Part shown: positions 1 to 9,490 of the stretch, piece by piece | Layout of the letters: the number at the start of each line of letters is the position of its first letter | Position numbering within the stretch: the stretch's first letter is position 1 | NCBI GenBank assembly: GCA_045585895.1 | Contig: JAZMZI010000062.1 | Span: 1 to 29,154, forward strand | DNA length: 29,154 bases | Direction of reading: 5' to 3' | Source of the DNA: SVTX01 sp045585895 | GTDB taxonomy: Bacteria > Bacillota > Clostridia > Oscillospirales > CAG-272 | The notes under the pieces: generated by a model | Seen by the model: the letters and a program-made list of their open reading frames with translations, nothing else | The model's database searches: none | Told to the model about the DNA's origin: nothing | Position numbers and translations under genes: made by a program

Positions 1-2472
1 TGTCGCTTCCTCTGTCCCAATCGGGCATCATAAAGAAGGAGAAGTAGGGGCAGTTGTCGCCGAGAATATACTCGGGAGCGGCGTTTGCGTCCTGATTGGA
101 GTCGATGACTACGCATTCGTTCTTCTCATTGAGGTAGCCAAGCTTCTTGTAAGTACCCTTACCGTTGTTGTCGGAAACGTTATAGAATTGGAAGTTGTCC
201 TTGAAGCTATTTATTGTCAGATCCTCAAGGAACTCGTATTCCATGGTGTAATAGGTTCTGTTTTCGTCTACCTGAGGCATCTCCATATGGGTGTAGGTCA
301 CCTTTATCTTGCCGTCGTCGGATATATATTCCATATCGACCGAGGCATAATTGGGGCCGTAAGAGCTGATAACGTTCTTCGTGCTCTCGGTTCCGATGCT
401 GTTACCGCTCTCGTCGGTATAGATAAGCCAACGGTGCGAGCCGCAACTGTTATGCTGGGGCTGGTCGCTCCACAAGGGAGAGGACTTTCCTCTGAAATCG
501 GGGAGAGTTGTATGACCCGTGGTCTTACCCATTCCGTAAAGAGGGGTTATACAGTTGGACTCGCTGACGCCCGTTGAAAGGTGGTAGTAGGGTGAGCTGT
601 ACTGTATCCACGAAAGCTGCTTTACGGGGTTCTGTCCCCAGTTCTGATAGATATTGAGAAGGGTGTACTCGTTGGTGGAGCCTGCCTTTATATCCATAGG
701 ATATATGGTCTCACTGTACGTGGGGTCATCAAGATTGAACTTATTGCGTTCGCCGTGAGACTCACTGAAGTTCTTACCGACCTGCATAGGCACGGGGATC
801 ATCATTCCGTTGGCATCGAGGAGCGCGGCGCACTCAAGCATACCGCCAGACCAATAGCTCATGACCCAGATCTTTCTGTCTTTATCGGCTTCGCCCTCTA
901 TAGTGTAATTTATCTTGAACTGCTTGTTCTGTGCTGAATAGTAGGGGTCGTTGAAGCCATAGTAGCCATCTATATTGAATTTATAGCAACCGCGGATAGC
1001 ATCGTAACCAACGAATTCACCTTCGCTGTCGTCGCTTACCGAGAAATTAGCCGCGGGAATGGGATTTCTCTCGTTTTCGGCTTCGGTTATAAAGGTATTG
1101 AGATTGGAGTTATCGTCGGTATAAAGTCTCTGACCCATGAAAATATCGTTTCCGTTGGGAACCTCCATTCCCTTTTCGGAAGGAATGATCGTGGTGTTTT
1201 CGGGATTGATCGTCTGGCGGATAACGTAATTATCGCCCTCGTCGGTAACGGTCAGCTTGCCGCCCGAATTATCGGCGGGCATTATGTAACCAAAGACGCC
1301 CGCGTTCTTTATAATGAAACCTGCGTACTCGGCGCTGTTCCAATCGGAGACCGCAAGAGAGTTCTCGTAAAGAGTACCGTCTGCCTTAACGACGTATCCC
1401 TCGACATTTGCCTTGGGAAGCTTTACTTCAACACCAACCTCCGCGAGATTGGTAAGAGTCTGGGTTGCGGTAAACTGGGTAAAGCTGTGCATCTTATCGG
1501 AATAAACGAGAAAATCGCGGTTCACGAAGAGCCCGTGAGGGTTGTCACCCATTTCGACCGATATTACCTCAAGTTTGGTAATATTGAATTTTGCGCCGAC
1601 CTGACCGTTGAAGTCGAGACGGAGACCCTCAACGGTTCCCTTGAAATTCACGTTGGTAAACATAGGAACCATATATTCCTTCGCGAGGCTCGAATCGGAG
1701 CCCGTACCCGAGACCGAGAAGTCAACTCTCAGATCTTCGTGGAAGCTCGAATATTCGTCGTCCTTGATCTGGAAGAAAAAGCTTGCTCCCGTTATTTCGG
1801 GGTCGGCCGCCATGGTTATCCTTATAAACTTATAGGTGTCAGCATCGTAAGAGATACCCTTCTTATCGCTGAAATAGCTCGGCTTTTCACTAAGCGTAAG
1901 GAAGGGGTCCTCAGAGCTTGTGACCTCACCCGTCACCTGACCGTAGTTGCTTCCCTGAGAATAGCTGACGTGTTTGGTCTCGATAATTCCGAACTGCTTC
2001 TGCAGGCTGCCCGTGACGTTATATTCGTTTATAAAGTTCTGTCCCTCAATTCTCACGTCGTAGTAATAGTATCCCAAACGGTGAAGGTTGGGAAGCGGAA
2101 CGGCAGACGAATTGGAGGCGTAAACTCTCTCGCTTGAGCCGTTCATAACGACGAATGCGTCAAGCGTGTTCTCGATATAAGAATTTCCGTCCTTATCCTT
2201 CAGATATGTGAGAAGCATATTATTCTCTTCTCTCAGCGCGTATTCAAACTTCATCTGCTGATTTTCGGTGACGAAATACTCTCTTTCGGAATCCTTAAAA
2301 TACGACTGAACACCGTTTGCCAAAGAATCGGCGTTTTCAATAATGGTCGTTTCGTCAAGCTCTTGTATCTCTCCGCCCTCCGCAACGGCAGGCAGCGCGC
2401 CAACGTAAAGAGCGGACGCCAACATAGCCGCACTTAAAAGCATTGACAAAAGTCTCGTTGAAATTTTTTCAT
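1..2472 (-). pseudogene. Large secreted protein, N-terminal part, frameshifted at start; runs off left edge
   Basis: I do not recognise the core family. The minus strand is open from the left edge to about 2461, some 820 codons. It aligns along its length with the protein at 2656-5685, sharing for example MGQRLYTD, NWGQ, YYHLSTGV and HMEMPQ. A good start exists at 2472 (ATG AAA AAA, with GGAAGGTG five bases upstream), but that frame stops after 12 codons. Adding one A to the six-A run at 2464-2469 would give MKKISTRLLSMLLSAAMLAS, a typical signal peptide, joined to the long frame. Without the repair the first in-frame ATG is at 2443, inside the hydrophobic segment. It is therefore either a broken gene, a slippage-controlled start or a sequencing error. 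The family role is probably extracellular and glycan-related, by analogy with the dockerin-bearing paralogue. The C-terminus is not seen. Confidence 0.7.
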
Positions 2473-2477
2473 AACGT

Positions 2478-2485
2478 CACCTTCC
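2478..2485 (-). promoter_or_regulatory. Ribosome binding site fixing the start at 2472
   Basis: GGAAGGTG read on the minus strand lies five bases before ATG at 2472. It supports MKK as the original start and therefore supports the one-base lesion just downstream. Confidence 0.6.
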
Positions 2486-2495
2486 AAAATAAATT

Positions 2496-2562
2496 TTTCC
2501 GCAAGAGCTATAAAGTTGTAGCCCTTGCGGAAAGGTTTCCAAGACCGCATTATAACGGTCTT
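2496..2562 (-). promoter_or_regulatory. Two hairpins in the leader of the left-edge gene
   Basis: One perfect 10-bp inverted repeat pairs TTTCCGCAAG (2496-2505) with CTTGCGGAAA (2524-2533). A second pairs AAGACCG (2541-2547) with CGGTCTT (2556-2562). Both fall between the predicted transcription start (about 2564) and the ribosome binding site, so they form a structured leader of roughly 90 bases. Neither is followed by a T-run on the minus strand, so attenuation by a standard terminator is not supported. Function unknown. Confidence 0.45.
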
Positions 2563-2570
2563 TCTATTTA

Positions 2571-2599
2571 ATTATAATACAGTTGTAAATGCTTGTCAA
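2571..2599 (-). promoter_or_regulatory. Consensus sigma-A promoter
   Basis: On the minus strand TTGACA (2599-2594) is followed by exactly 17 bases and TATAAT (2576-2571), a perfect match to both consensus boxes at ideal spacing. It would drive the left-edge secreted protein independently of the upstream paralogue, which ends at 2656. Confidence 0.8.
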
Positions 2600-2655
2600 T
2601 AGTAAAAACGTTCAAAAATATAAATATACTGCATTTGAGCAATTTTTACAAACGA

Positions 2656-2910
2656 TCAATTACTACCGCCAAGGATCACTCCCGATTCACCCGTATCATA
2701 GTTGTAATTTGCAAAATATTGACGTAGATACGTAATATCGGCGGGGTTCATCTCTCCGTCTCCGTTGACGTCTGCACCAGAGCCTACCGCGTATGCAGGC
2801 GTTTGGCTATCGTAATCATAAGCGGCATAATACCCTCTGAGTTCTATTATGTCGGCAGAGGAAACGCCTCTCTTTCCGTCAACGTCTCCGTAAGCCGTTC
2901 CGAACCAAAC
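2656..2910 (-). other. Type I dockerin domain (C-terminal)
   Basis: The last about 80 residues hold the duplicated calcium-binding pattern D-x-D/N-G-x(n)-AD-I-x-x-L-R: DVDGKRGVSSADIIELRGYY and DVNGDGEMNPADITYLRQYF. The second loop has all acidic ligands. The first has K-R at the position where D-G is usual, so it may bind calcium less tightly. No cohesin is visible in the window. Confidence 0.8.
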
Positions 2911-5900
2911 GATCCTATCGCTTTCCTTTTCGTATATGGTATTACCCTCTGCTCGGTAAACGGTATTATTTTCGTCTACATAGACCGTTACGCCGTCGAA
3001 ATCTCCCGCAAAAGCATTGTTAAGAGAGATTTCGGTAATTCCCGCGGGAATGGTAAGCGAAGTCACGCCTCTGCCAATCACGGCGCCGCTCGTAACGCTC
3101 GTTACGGGAAGACCGCCGTAGCTTTCGGGGATCACGAGAACACTGTCGGTAAGGTTTCCGAGTCCCGAAAGAGTAAGGCTTTCGCCATCCTCACCGAGAA
3201 CGTAATCAAAGCCGCGGGTAGGTGCGTCTCCGGCCGTTATGCGGAAGGTTCGCTCTTTTCCGTCGGACATAGCTGCCACGAAGGAATAATTATACTTTCC
3301 GCCGTCGTAAGTAACGCTGTAACCGTCATAGGAGTGAGAAAATCCCGACTTGTCGGGGGTGTTTTTCGAGGAAACGGTAAATTCCACCCAATTTCCATCG
3401 ATAAGCTCCTCGAATTTAGGAATTGTAAGGTTATCAAATCCCTTGGCAAGAATAGTGACGTTAACGGTATCGTGCCTGTCTGCAAAATGATCGTTACCAC
3501 CGCTGATCGTAAACTCCGCCTGCTTGCCGTTTGACGTTTCGACAGTGGGAAGGAAAGTTGACGAGGAGTCTACTGTACAGTTTTCTCCCGCTGTTGCCTT
3601 GAATCTCTTGATAAGCGAATCGAGACGCACGCGTCTTACGCTATTATCGTTGTTTACGTGATACATAATATCACCGTCGTTCATGGTTATCTTATCGACG
3701 TCGTAGAGGCTTTCGTCAAAATCCACCACCGCGCTCTTCTTCCAGCCGCCGCCCCAAGGCATAATGATCGCCTTGATCTTTATGCTGTCGCCCGCTTTAA
3801 GAGTGACGCTCTCGTTAATGTCAAGAGTGAGGCTTACGGATTGATTGTACTCCTTAACGGCGAATTTTGCGGTATTTTTAACGCCGCCGATGGTAATATC
3901 GGAGGATTCGATAAGGAATGCAAGATTTCCATAGCCCGCATATGTGTTTTCAAGATAGTAGAGATCGAAATAAGGGTAATATCCGCCGAGTGTAACGTAT
4001 CTGGGGGCGGCTCCCACCGCCTGCATCCCCGTTACCGCACAGTTGCTTGATTCGTCGAGGTAGCCCATATATTTGTAGTAAGACGCACCGAATACCGAAT
4101 AGAAGGATACGTCCTCGCGGAAATTATTTACGGTCAGGTCCTCGAGAACGGTGTAGGTTATCTCGTAATAACCTCTGTTCTCATCGGTCTGCGGCATTTC
4201 CATATGATTAAGCGAAACGCTTATCTTTCCGTCGTCTGTGAGATAGTTCATATCTATCTCGGCGTAGGTGGGTCCGTAGGAATTGATGCTGTCGCTGACA
4301 TAATCGTTGCCTACGAACTTTCCGTTGGAGTCGGTATAGGTAAGGAACGCGTGATGGCCTACGTTATAGTGCTGGGGCTGACTATTCCAGAAGGGCGCAG
4401 ACATTCCTCTGTGGTCGGGCAAAAGTCCGTAGTTTTTCGCGCGGCTGAAATACTGCGAGATACAGTTGGTCTCGGTAACGCCCGTGGAAAGATGATAGTA
4501 AGGAACGTAATATCCGATGGAGGATATCTGCTTCAAGGGGAACTGTCCCCAGTTCTGGTATAGGTTAAGCAAGGTAAGATACTTGCTCTCTTCCCCACCC
4601 ACGGTCATCGGGAATACGGTGTCGCCGTAGGTCACGTCGCCGCAATTATACACGGGTTCTTCTCCCTCGGAGAAGTTTTTGCATACTTCAAGCGGTACGG
4701 GGAGCATCATATCGTTCACGTCGAGCAGGACCGCGCTCTCCAGCGAATCCGTCGTCGCGTGAGCGAAAACGTAGAAGCTTCTGTCCTGTCCGTCTCCGTT
4801 TATACCGAACGAAAGATCGTAGTGCTTATTGGGATAATCGTAGTAAGGGGGGCTGAAATTAGCCGCGCCCGAAAGGATGAAATAATACGCTCCGCGAATA
4901 GAATCGTAGCACTTGAATTTTGCTCTGGGAGTGTCGTTCGTATCAATAATGATATTATTTGCGGTAAGAGGGTGCCTCTCCTGCTCCGCTTGGGTTATGA
5001 ATGCGTCAAAGGTGTGATTTTCATCCGTATAAAGTCTCTGACCCATTCTGAAATCGTTTGACGTATCAGACATCGGAGCTAAAATCTTTCCTCCTTCGGG
5101 AGTGTGCTCCTGAACGATAGTATAAACGCCGCCCTCGAGAGTTACAACGATTCCTCCGCTCTCTCCGTCTGCGGGAACGATATAGCCGAAGATACCGACG
5201 TTCTTTATATCGAATCCGATATACTCGGCGCTCTGCCAATCTACTCCATCAAGAGTCGTATGAGTTCCGTTCTTATCCTTGACGATGATCTTATCGACCG
5301 TATTCGCCGAGATTTCCGTAGTCATACCGATAGCGGCGATTCCCGACGTGTTTTCATAAGCAACTACGTGCAATTCCTGATGAAGCCTATCGGAATAGGT
5401 ATGCATTACTCTGTCAAAGGTAAGAGGAACACTGTCAAAGGTATAATTCTGGAGCTTTATATCTTTTATTTCAATATCCGTTCCCGTAAGTCCGTCGAAG
5501 TCAAAGCGAAGTCCCGCGATCTCACCCGTGTATCCGTTTTCGATCATTGAATACGTGGGTACGGTGTAGGTGTGCCACTCACCGTCGTTCTTAAGCTGTA
5601 TTCGGTTCTTGGCTTTCGAAAGATTATACGCGCCGCCTTTATTGAGGAAGAGTATATCGAGAGAGGACGCGCTGTCACTTCTCACGGAGAAGGTTATACA
5701 GTTATAATCCTCCGCGACGTAAGAAAGATTATGAAGACCTCGCTCTTTCGCTCTCCAACGAAAACGTCCTCTATGTAATCAAGAACGCAAAGAGTACCCG
5801 TGTCTTTAAGAGGAACTGCCGCAAAGGTGATATCCACACTCTGTCCGACGTAAGCCGAAAGATCCGCCGCGATACCCGTACAGTTGACGCCTAAGCCAAC

Positions 5901-6920
5901 GCCGCACTGATATCCGCTGTTCTTGCCCGAATTAGCGGAAAGCGTTACGCCTCCGAGCCTGCTCTGTGCGGTAGTAACGTACGCGTGATCATTTCCTACC
6001 GAGCCTATCGTCGTTTTATGCAACTTTACGTCATTCCATGTCTTTCCGTAGTCTGCCGACCAGACGTATTTTGAGATACCGCCGTCAACCACGCTCCAGC
6101 CCGAAAATACGAGGTAATTATTTTCAAAGGTCTCGCCGCCCCAGGCTATAGTGTCAACACCGTTCTTGGAGTTTCCGCCGCGGTTATTAAAGTTCTTATC
6201 GCTTCCCTGTCCCATACCGTTCAGCATATCAAGCGCAGACCAGTAAAGGAGATCCGACTCGGTATAGCCTGATTCGGGATCGATATAAACGGGGGGCATG
6301 CTTACGCTCGCGTCGTACTGCTCCGCCTCAGCCACCGTGTCGAAAAATCCTATGTACGCGAAATCAACATAAGCGTTTTCGGGCAAAGCCGTGGCGTTCA
6401 TAAAGTCAAGGCGCAAAAAGTTTGCATTCACTCCGTCGTAACCGTTGATTTTTGAAGAAAGGTCAACGGTTACAAGATGCCAATTTCCATCAACGGTTAC
6501 GTTAAAGCCGTGCATACTGCTACCATCGGGCTTTTCTTTAACCGAATCGGAGTATATCTCCATTCTTGTCGTGGCGTTTGAACTTCTGTATTTGATAGCT
6601 ATAACGGGTTTTACCGCGTGCGGAGACGAAAAGAGATGTAAATACGACTCCTGCACTCCGGCGCCGCCTTGAGAAGCAATGGTGACGTATTCAACTTGAT
6701 TTTTGGAGTACAGTTTTACGTCGTCAAAGCCTTGGCAGCCGTATTTGTCTCCCCAAGCGCCGTCCTCGGTGAGGTCATATATCTCTTTGGCAGTGAAAAT
6801 AAAGTCGTCGGGGTCGTCTGCCACCGCGTCGCTGCTGAAGGCAACGAACGGCAAAGCGGTAAATACCATAACGAATGACAGCGTCAACGACAATATGCGA
6901 GGCAAGAATTTGGATTTCAT
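2656..6920 (-). pseudogene. Secreted modular protein with dockerin, in two frames (apparent frameshift)
   Basis: Two abutting frames appear to be one gene of about 1421 codons. The upstream part (6920-5694, 408 aa) has a signal peptide (MKSKFLPRILSLTLSFVMVF, then a cut near residue 34), a beta-rich module at about 38-215 and a second module at about 230-385 with one Asp-box-like SADYGKTW. The downstream part (ending at 2656) carries the unrecognised core shared with the left-edge gene, then a BspA-like leucine-rich segment (IPESYGGLPVTSV). It ends in a type I dockerin with two calcium loops, DVDGKRGVSSADIIEL and DVNGDGEMNPADITYL. Reading upstream of the GTG at 5685 gives AEDYNCITFSV, which aligns with the left-edge paralogue, so GTG is not a real start. 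One extra base near 5746-5748 would join the frames. A dockerin implies attachment to a cohesin scaffold outside the cell; substrate unknown. Confidence 0.65.
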
Positions 6921-7044
6921 AGCTTTTCCCTTTCTTTCGCAAAAAATTTGTGGATCGAACTTAAATAACGATATTTAGCAGTCTATACGTTAATTTCAAA
7001 AAACTCGATCTCGCCGCGAACCGTAATCTGTTTTCCTATTTGTT

Positions 7045-7073
7045 ATATTACCATATATTAATGACGTTGTCAA
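7045..7073 (-). promoter_or_regulatory. Sigma-A promoter of the dockerin gene
   Basis: On the minus strand TTGACA (7073-7068), 17 bases, TAATAT (7050-7045). The -35 is perfect and the -10 matches four of six. The start codon is 124 bases downstream at 6920, preceded by an AAAGGG ribosome site, so the leader is over 100 bases. The rest of the 6921-7257 gap holds only the terminator at 7210-7248; I see no gene in it. Confidence 0.65.
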
Positions 7074-7209
7074 TACACTTTTGGACAGTTTTACCGTTAT
7101 TTGCGGCACAATGAAACTATAATGAGCTATTCCGTCAAAAAGAAAAAAAGCGGTATTGGTGGAGCGCCCGTGATAGAGCAATATTAGATAAATCATACCT
7201 ACCGACAGG

Positions 7210-7248
7210 AAAAGGACGAAGAATTACAAAAATTCCCCGTCCTTTTTT
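7210..7248 (-). terminator. Terminator of the PocR/AraC regulator
   Basis: AAAAGGACG (7210-7218) pairs with CGTCCTTTT (7238-7246), and inside it GAATT pairs with AATTC. T-runs flank both sides. It lies just after the stop at 7258 and could work in both directions. Confidence 0.7.
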
Positions 7249-7257
7249 CGTATTGCT

Positions 7258-8082
7258 TTATGATCTTTGTGATTTTTTCCATGCGGTCGGCGAAAGTCCG
7301 TGTTCGTCCTTAAAACATCTTGAAAAATACTCGTTATCGGTAAATCCGCATTCCTCTGCCACCTCACGAATAGAAAGCTCACTGTTAAGAAGCAATCTTC
7401 TCGCCTTTTCCATGCGCTTTTTCATTACGTATTCCATTATTGTTATTCCGTATTCCTTTTTGAAATGCTCCGTAAGTGTAACGGTACTGCAATGAAGCTT
7501 CCATGAAAGGTCTGAAAGAGTTATTCTGTTGGAAAGATTGTTTTTAACGTAGGTCTTGACGTGCTGACCTATCGTCATATCGGTATCCGCCAATAGGTTA
7601 TTGGTCTCTATATACTCGGCGATAAGCGGTAAAAGCGAAGCGAAGGCGTCAAGCTTTGCTTTTGAAAATTTCGGCAGATCGTTAATGCTCTTTTCAAGCT
7701 GCGCTTTATTGAGGTTAGGAGAGACGTCCAAGGCTTTCGTCATAAGCTCGGAAGCGCTTTCTTTATTATCCTCTATTCCCAATCCGACGAAAACGTAAGC
7801 AACTATCTCGTCGTTCTTACTTATGGGCATAAGCGCCTCCCAGACGCCAAAGGGGCATTTATAGGCGTACAGTCCTCTCGTTTCGCACGCCTTTTCAAGA
7901 CTGAGACGATCGGATTCAAGGCAGATATCCATGCACTTTTGCGATTTATGTATATTTGCGCAATATAAAGCTCCCGAATAACGACGGGCGATTATTCTGT
8001 TTTTGCTGTTAACGATCGCAACGTCCATCCCCGATATTTCGTAAAAGCTTTGCAAAATATCTTCTATTTTAAGAGTAGTCAT
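7258..8082 (-). CDS. AraC-family regulator with PocR sensory domain
   Basis: A 274-aa cytoplasmic transcription regulator. Residues about 5-145 match the PocR ligand-binding domain pattern: LYCANIHKSQKCMDICLESD with spaced cysteines, then YKCPFGVWEALMPI. Residues about 170-272 are an AraC-type double helix-turn-helix ending in the signature REVAEECGFTDNEYFSRCFK followed by GLSPTAWKK. PocR domains are thought to sense small molecules such as 1,2-propanediol (established for Salmonella PocR); the ligand here is unknown. Propanediol is a fermentation product of rhamnose, which would suit a rhamnosidase locus, but that is inference. The gene is divergent from the oxidoreductase at 8308 and likely controls it or itself. 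GGAGG precedes ATG at 8082. Confidence 0.88.
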   Translation of the reverse strand: MTTLKIEDILQSFYEISGMDVAIVNSKNRIIARRYSGALYCANIHKSQKCMDICLESDRLSLEKACETRGLYAYKCPFGVWEALMPISKNDEIVAYVFVGLGIEDNKESASELMTKALDVSPNLNKAQLEKSINDLPKFSKAKLDAFASLLPLIAEYIETNNLLADTDMTIGQHVKTYVKNNLSNRITLSDLSWKLHCSTVTLTEHFKKEYGITIMEYVMKKRMEKARRLLLNSELSIREVAEECGFTDNEYFSRCFKDEHGLSPTAWKKSQRS

Positions 8083-8127
8083 AAGAAACCTCCCTCCTTA
8101 CAAGCAATAACGGTTCTCGTTTTTTTC

Positions 8128-8156
8128 ATCATAACACACACCCTGTAAATTTGCAA
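8128..8156 (-). promoter_or_regulatory. Promoter of the PocR/AraC regulator
   Basis: On the minus strand TTGCAA (8156-8151), 17 bases, TATGAT (8133-8128). The -10 matches five of six and the -35 four of six. Confidence 0.55.
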
Positions 8157-8218
8157 GCCTTTTTTCTGAAAAAAGCAAAAATTTTATCGATTTTACAGAT
8201 TTGCTTATCTATTTGTCG

Positions 8219-8247
8219 TTGTCAAACGTTGAAAAGTCTGCTATAAT
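8219..8247 (+). promoter_or_regulatory. Promoter of the Gfo/Idh/MocA oxidoreductase
   Basis: TTGTCA (8219-8224), 17 bases, TATAAT (8242-8247). It is back to back with the regulator promoter. The A/T-rich stretch between them, with the short palindrome CTTTTTTCTGAAAAAAG, is a plausible operator region, but no clear operator is resolved. Confidence 0.7.
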
Positions 8248-8307
8248 GGTCTTGCCAAGAGGGGCATTACCCCGAAAAACTTTTTAAACATACGGAGGTG
8301 TGTTATT

Positions 8308-9330
8308 ATGAAAGACGGAAAAGTTGTTGTTGGTATTATAGGCCTGCAGTTCGGTCTGCGCCACATGGAGGGCGCTATGGAGAACGGTTACGAGATCGGC
8401 GCAATATGCGATACTCTCCCCGGCAGAGTTCAGAGCTACGGTAAGGAATACAATATTCCCGAGGACCGCTGGTATACCGATTACAAGGATTGCCTGAATA
8501 TCGGACTTGACGTAGTGGTTTTGGCTATTCCCGACCAGCTGCACAGACAGATGTCCTGTGATTTTCTTGCCGCAGGCGTTAACGTGCTTTGCGAAAAGCC
8601 TCTGGCTCTGAACCGCGAGGACCTTTGCGCGATTGTCAAGGCTGAAAAGGAGAGCTCTGCTCGCTTTATGGTAGGTCAGGTCTGCCGCTTCACTGCCAAT
8701 TTTATTCTTGCTAAGCAGATGATCGACGAGGGCAAGATCGGTGACATATACTTTATTGAGTCCGAGTACGCTCACGATTACATGAATATACTTGCCAACG
8801 AAAAGGCTTGGAGAGCAGACCCCGCTCGCCACGGTATGATCGGCGGCGGTTGCCACGCTGTTGACCTGATGCGTTGGATCGCAGGCGACCCCTACGAGAT
8901 CATGGCATACGGCACTCACAAGCTTCTCCCCACAGTTCCCTACAACGATGCAACTATCGCAATTATGAAATTCCCCAACGACGTTATCGGTAAGGTATTC
9001 TGTTCTACCGGTTGTAAGAGAAGCTACACCATGAGAACCCTTATCTACGGAACCAAGGGTACTATTATCTGCGATAATACCTCTCCCACTATCACCTACT
9101 TCGGTGTAAACGAGGATCAGACCCACAAGAAGGCTGAGGAGATACCCGTCGGCACCGTCAATAACCATAACGTTAAGGAAGAGATCAAGGTTTTCGTTGA
9201 CGCTATCATCAACAACAAGCCTATCCAGATGTCGGCTACCGAGGGAGCAAAGAGCGCTCAGGCGTGCATTTCTATCGTTGAGTCCAGCGACACAGGCAAG
9301 ATCGTACATCCCGATTACAATTTTGATTAA
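8308..9330 (+). CDS. Gfo/Idh/MocA-family NAD(P)-dependent oxidoreductase
   Basis: A 340-aa cytoplasmic enzyme of the usual family length. The N-terminal Rossmann fold starts VVVGIIGLQFG and the family EKP motif is at residues 96-98 (CEKPLAL). The C-terminal substrate domain contains GGGCHAVDLMRW, which carries the usual active-site His and Asp. Members oxidise or reduce sugars, inositols and sugar acids, or open glycosides by an oxidation-elimination route; the substrate cannot be read from sequence. The start is set by GGAGGTG at 8294-8300, seven bases before ATG. It is transcribed alone: its own promoter lies upstream and a strong terminator follows at 9341. Its position between the PocR regulator and the unknown tandem pair suggests sugar or uronate metabolism. 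Confidence 0.9.
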   Translation: MKDGKVVVGIIGLQFGLRHMEGAMENGYEIGAICDTLPGRVQSYGKEYNIPEDRWYTDYKDCLNIGLDVVVLAIPDQLHRQMSCDFLAAGVNVLCEKPLALNREDLCAIVKAEKESSARFMVGQVCRFTANFILAKQMIDEGKIGDIYFIESEYAHDYMNILANEKAWRADPARHGMIGGGCHAVDLMRWIAGDPYEIMAYGTHKLLPTVPYNDATIAIMKFPNDVIGKVFCSTGCKRSYTMRTLIYGTKGTIICDNTSPTITYFGVNEDQTHKKAEEIPVGTVNNHNVKEEIKVFVDAIINNKPIQMSATEGAKSAQACISIVESSDTGKIVHPDYNFD

Positions 9331-9340
9331 TAGTCTCTAT

Positions 9341-9382
9341 GCGAGGGAGGACTGTCACGTCTTCCCTCGCGAATTTTGTTTT
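9341..9382 (+). terminator. Terminator after the oxidoreductase
   Basis: GCGAGGGAGGAC (9341-9352) pairs with GTCTTCCCTCGC (9359-9370) with one G-U, a six-base loop and a T-rich tail. It separates the oxidoreductase from the next transcription unit. Confidence 0.8.
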
Positions 9383-9383
9383 A

Positions 9384-9447
9384 TGGTGAAAATTGCCGCA
9401 TTTTTGGTGATTATTGCCTTAAAATATGCAAATAAATGTGTTAAAAT
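9384..9447 (+). promoter_or_regulatory. Activator-type promoter module, copy 1
   Basis: Two direct repeats, TGGTGAAAATTGCC (9384) and TGGTGATTATTGCC (9405), are spaced 21 bases, typical of AraC-family sites. Then come TGCAAA (9427-9432), seven bases, and GTTAAAAT with a -10 box TAAAAT (9442-9447). No good -35 box lies 17 bases upstream, which fits an activator-dependent promoter. The same layout with identical spacing occurs at 13192-13255. Confidence 0.7.
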
Positions 9448-9490
9448 TATAGTAGCGAAAATGAGCGAAATTCACTCGGAGGTGAAAACA

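Noticed and set aside
5662..5685. GTG at 5685 as an independent gene start
   Set aside because: It falls inside a beta-strand conserved with the left-edge paralogue and has no signal peptide, while the protein ends in an extracellular dockerin. A frameshifted continuation of the 6920 gene fits better.
6996..7196. Small 66-codon minus-strand frame upstream of the dockerin gene
   Set aside because: It overlaps the TTGACA/TAATAT promoter, has no ribosome site and its translation shows no recognisable features.
8157..8220. A copy of the shared 21-bp direct-repeat module upstream of the oxidoreductase
   Set aside because: I looked for TGGTGA/ATTGC repeats and TGCAAA-N7-GTTAAAAT here and found none; this promoter has normal -35 and -10 boxes.
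8284..9309. A 341-codon open frame on the minus strand, opposite the oxidoreductase
   Set aside because: It mirrors the plus-strand gene, has no ribosome site, and the plus frame carries unmistakable Gfo/Idh/MocA motifs. Similar long antisense frames occur opposite KduI (14153-14968), the lyase (16208-16981), kduD (17108-17980) and the GH88/GH78 genes; they reflect codon bias.
9197..9490. Longer N-terminus for the first unknown toroid-like protein
   Set aside because: It would overlap the oxidoreductase gene and cross a terminator and the promoter module. The ribosome site and paralogue alignment place the start at 9491.
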